Origin: Hypomesus transpacificus | Taxonomy: Eukaryota; Chordata; Actinopteri; Osmeriformes; Osmeridae | Assembly (NCBI RefSeq): GCF_021917145.1 | Contig: NC_061064.1 | Span: 3,944,703 to 4,008,702, forward strand | Reading direction: 5' to 3' | Length of the DNA: 64,000 nt | Shown here: positions 60,714 to 64,000 of the stretch, one piece after another | Layout of the letters: each line of letters opens with the position of its first letter | Position numbering within the stretch: the stretch's first letter is position 1 | Program-made: the position numbers and the translations under genes | Notes under the pieces: model-generated | Seen by the model: only the letters and a program-made list of their open reading frames with translations | Told to the model about the DNA's origin: nothing | Database searches by the model: none

Positions 60714-63269
60714 TCAGGACGAGGGCTCGTCTTCGTGCAAGTCCTCCAGCTCTCCCTCCCTCGAACCCTCACCACTGCTGCCTTTCCTGGGAGGGGAAGG
60801 AGAGAGAGAGAGAAAGAGAGAGACAGACAGAGAGAATGAGCAAGAGAGTGAGAGACAGAAAGCCAACACCGATGCTTGGACAGAGTATTTCCATTGAACT
60901 CCTTGGCGTTCACAGGTCCCTGGCCCTTCCCATGGCAGGAGAGCCATGTCTGTCAGAATGCGCACCACACCAACACAACAACCACCAACAACAACCACCT
61001 CACCAATGTGTGAGACACGAGGGGATGAGAGGTAAGTCACGGCGAAACAAACTCCCATGAGAGGATGAGATCTATACAACAGGATGGGGATGGGTGAGGG
61101 GCGATTGGTTGGAACGTTTGACAGACACCGTGCTGGACCATACAGCACACAACTTTACCTTAAAGAGGGGTGGAGTTTAAAAGAGGGGCGGAACGGCCAC
61201 GAGTCCCTGCAGCAGATAAGGGGGGAGGGGGACAAAATGAAAACAAGGTCAAAGGTGAGAGGGGGACGTTCAGGAGATGGGCAGGGGTTGGAAAGTTTAT
61301 CCGAGATATCTTCTAACTCCCTCCCTCGTCTCTCTCAGTCCCTGCAGCTCTGACTGGGCGATATATGCCGCTAAACACCGACCCCAAGTCGTCTTTGTGC
61401 ATGTGCCGCGAGTTCTCGGAAGAGATAAGGTTCTAGAATTTCCGACTGCTGTTCAGGCCTGCTTCCATTGTCCGAACCATGCAGCTGCAAGGTACAGCGA
61501 CAAAGCAGTGAGTCCCTTCATCCACCAGGGGGCAGTAGCACTCCCTCCAGCCCAGCTCTCACACCAAGAGACTGCCGTCGGACTGCAGGGAGAGCGAGCC
61601 TCCCTCCGACCCGGCAGGGATAACGCCATCAGAAGGAAACGACGGAAAAGCGGTCCGTCTCATAACGCACCCTAGATTAGATCCATAGAGGCTATGGCGG
61701 GAGCCCCACGGTCAGTGATGACAGCACGGCAGGCGGGCTCCAAACACCCCCCCCCCCCCCGCCCCTCCCTCAGCCTCCTCCAGACAAACACATCGAGGGT
61801 CTCGGGTCTCTCCCCCCCCCAGCTGGTGCCCCTGAATGTCGTCCTCTGTGTGTCTTTCCACAGGAACCCCCCAGGGGAAATGTCACGGTGTCGGGGGGGG
61901 GGGGGGGGGGGCAACCCAAGGTGCAACGCAGCCAGACGACAAGGTAGCCAGACCGGGGGTACTATGGCAACGCTACCAAGCTGTAAGAGCGACAGGAAGA
62001 GACGGGTGTGTCCCTGCGCCCCCCCCCCCCCCCCTCTCCCCCAGGGTGATGAGAGGGCGGGGGTGGGGGGGGGGCGGGTCTCTATGGGAGATCAGACAGG
62101 AAGGTGTATGAGGAGGGCTTTGGGTGGGCGGGGTCTCTATGGGAGATCAGACAGGAAGGTGTGTGAGGAGGGTTAGGGTGGGCGGGGCTCCACCTTCAGG
62201 ACTGATGTGAGTGGTTGGAGGGCTTTGGGGACAGTATGACTGGCAGGTTGGGTGAGCAGTGTGGGTGGGCAGGGGGAGGGCAGGCACGTACATGAGCAGG
62301 TTTCCGGGTGCAGACATGGACCTCTCCTCCCTCCTGCTGGGACACTCAAAGGGATTGCTGAAGGAGCGCTTTCTCAGCATGGCCTTCACCAGGATCTGAC
62401 ACACACACACACACACACGTTAAATCTTGGGATACACCAGTGACGCATCCGGCCAACTGTTCTTCTCCTGGCACACATGCATTGTGCGGCTCCTTACCAC
62501 AGCAGACAGGCTGGGGACAAACTTGACGGAGTTCTGCACCTCCTCCTCCGTCACCTCCACCACTGTGCAGTGCTCCTCCTCCAGCGGCATGGGCTCCATG
62601 GACCACAGGGTCACCCACGGGTCCAGCTGCCACAACACACACACACCAAAAATCTAGTTATTGGCAGCAACTTGATGTGAAACCGTATCCACAACACCTG
62701 CGTATATTAGAACAATACACGGGCTCTGTAATGAAGTACGGGCTTGGCAGCTCGGCCAGACTCTAGGGTTGCCAGGTCCAGTGAACAACCCTCTAAGGTT
62801 GTTTCATGTCAGGAAGAACAGCCTGTCCCTTTGTGTCCTACAGAGGACAAAGCAAGGAGGCTAAATTAAAAGGTCAAATCAAAAGGTCTGGCTGATGAAG
62901 GTTTATTCTCTGGGTTAAGAGGCTTTAAGTATGAATGTTTCTGTGTCTCCTTGGATTTGTGTGTGCGTGTGCTTGTTTATCGGGTATGTGTCTGTTTGTC
63001 GGGTATGTGTGGTTGTGTGTGTGTCTTTGTGTTTGTCCGCCTGTTTTGTGTGAGTGTGTGTCTGCGTCTCCCCCTGGGAGTGTGTCTGTGTGTGTGTGTG
63101 TCTGTGTGTGTGTGTGTGTCTGTGTGTCTGTGTGTGTGTGTGTGCACGTCTGTATTCTTTTCCACAAAAGCAGGTAGTGCCGGGGGAGAAAGATCTCTCG
63201 TCATGCTCGTGCTAATTATCTCCTTTTCCACTAACACGCTCCCTGGAGAGAGACACACACATGCTCTCT

Positions 63270-63307
<38 letters not shown>

Positions 63308-63801
63308 CGCTCCCTGACTCGGGATCAGATTACAGCAGCTTCTGAATAACAGATAATACAGGGAGGGGGTTTCAGTTTCCACTTCAGGTTCCTTCTGCTT
63401 CTGAGAGAGGTGTGCGTGTCCGTAGGGACAAACGGGTTTAGTCATGCCTCAGAGTCATGCCTCAGAGTCATGCCTCAGAGTCATGCCTCAGAGTCATGCC
63501 TCAGAGTCAGGCCTCAGCACCACGGCTGCACGGCTAATGAGTCCCACTGTACATGCCACACACGGGTCACTCCCCATCTCTAGACCACCCTGATTGGATG
63601 AGCTCTCTCGATGCGTTGTCATAGGATACATCTCAGGCCTGTTGTGTGCGAGAGTGGAAAGTCTCGACCCCTCAACAGGTCTCAACCCCTCTGCCCAATC
63701 TCCCTCCCCTCACCTTGATCTCAGGTATGGTGATCCTGTTGTCTGGGTTCTTATCCAGCATTCTCAGGATGAGCGCTTGCAGCTCCTTATTGAGGTCTTT
63801 C
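60714..63801 (-). CDS. camkk1: camkk1, C-terminal exons (5' part outside window)
   Basis: Calcium/calmodulin-dependent protein kinase kinase 1, which phosphorylates the activation loop of CaMKI, CaMKIV and related kinases. Four exons (complement): 63714-63801, 62498-62626, 62292-62395, 60714-60786. They code for the end of the kinase C-lobe (LQALILRMLDKNPDNRITIP, DPWVT), the EEHCTVVEVTEEEVQNSVK segment, and the autoinhibitory/calmodulin-binding stretch (VKFVPSLSAVILVKAMLRKR). The conserved tail RKRSFSNPFE...RREERSMSAPGNLL and a short acidic end EDLHEDEPSS then stop. EEHC, RREERSMSAPGNLL and the short tail match CAMKK1 better than CAMKK2. RKRSF keeps the serine known as a PKA site in the rat enzyme. 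Junction phases all agree. The gene is tail-to-tail with p2rx1, as in human 17p13. Confidence 0.93.
61522..61539. promoter_or_regulatory. Strong CTCF-like motif in camkk1 last intron
   Basis: CCACCAGGGGGCAGTAGC is nearly identical to the CTCF consensus (CCAC-AGGGGGCAGTAG type). It lies in unique sequence between the last two camkk1 coding exons. Confidence 0.5.
62939..63145. repeat. GT-rich degenerate microsatellite
   Basis: TGTGTGTCTGTG-type repeats interrupted by GTCTGTTTGTCGGGTATGTG units, in a camkk1 intron. Confidence 0.9.
63270..63307. repeat. Poly-G run of about 38
   Basis: An uninterrupted G run in the camkk1 intron. The length is unlikely to be exact in a sequencing assembly. Confidence 0.9.
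63441..63516. repeat. 13-bp tandem repeat
   Basis: Five exact copies of GTCATGCCTCAGA and a sixth with one change, in a camkk1 intron. Confidence 0.95.
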
Positions 63802-64000
63802 CTGCAGGATCACACACACACACACGCCACAAGGTGAATATGTGAAAACATGCCCAATACACATCCTACAGCATGCAGGCCCACGATTTATACATGCCCG
63901 TGTTTAGTGGAGGCACACCCGTAGTTAAAAAGATACCCCACTCCATTGATCATAATAGTGTTATGAGAAAGTGTCTCTATTTCTTCTTTGTATGGAGATG
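63802..64000 (-). other. camkk1 intron to window edge
   Basis: Sequence upstream of the first visible camkk1 exon. A short CA run is next to the acceptor; no further exon was recognised before the window ends. Confidence 0.7.

Overview
The window is nuclear DNA of a ray-finned (teleost) fish. The genes have many short exons with GT/AG introns, and several proteins align along their length with vertebrate families. The non-coding DNA is full of dinucleotide repeats, purine tracts, minisatellites and tRNA-derived SINE tails ending in the fish signature GGATAAAAGCGTCTGCTAAATG. The species cannot be named from the sequence alone. I found no bacterial, plasmid, CRISPR or viral gene.

Seven protein genes were identified by reading exon translations against known families. 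Splice sites were placed by eye from GT/AG signals and reading phase. (1) srrm3, minus strand: one coding exon at 1536-1828, carrying the start codon and the start of the cwf21 domain. A candidate non-coding first exon lies at about 24180-24380, so 1.8-24 kb would be one large repeat-rich intron. (2) mlxipl (ChREBP), minus, 25112-35736: 17 coding exons, 977 aa, open throughout. (3) rpain, plus, 36481-38241: 7 exons, 230 aa, head-to-head with mlxipl. (4) c1qbp, minus, 39074-40793: 6 exons, 288 aa, tail-to-tail with rpain. (5) dhx33, minus, 42196-45947: 12 exons, 680 aa. (6) p2rx1, plus, 47408-56943: 12 confident coding exons plus an uncertain end, about 392 aa, head-to-head with dhx33. (7) camkk1, minus, 60714-63801: only the last four coding exons are inside; the gene continues past the right edge.

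The block rpain-c1qbp-dhx33 has the order and orientation of human 17p13.2. p2rx1-camkk1 is also a human 17p13 pair. srrm3 and mlxipl belong to human 7q11.23. The window therefore joins two regions that are apart in mammals. The genes do not form an operon: they cover glucose-responsive transcription (mlxipl), RPA nuclear import (rpain), a mitochondrial matrix protein (c1qbp), an RNA helicase (dhx33), an ATP-gated channel (p2rx1), a calcium-dependent kinase kinase (camkk1) and neural splicing (srrm3).

From 1.9 to 24 kb no protein gene was found. It holds simple repeats, a 33-bp minisatellite, long homopurine tracts, SINE remnants and a few high-complexity blocks that look like conserved non-coding elements. 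No clearly new biological system was seen. The most interesting items are the synteny junction, the shared mlxipl/rpain promoter, the CTCF-like sites at the mlxipl/srrm3 boundary, and the minisatellite whose units each carry a 5' splice-site consensus.
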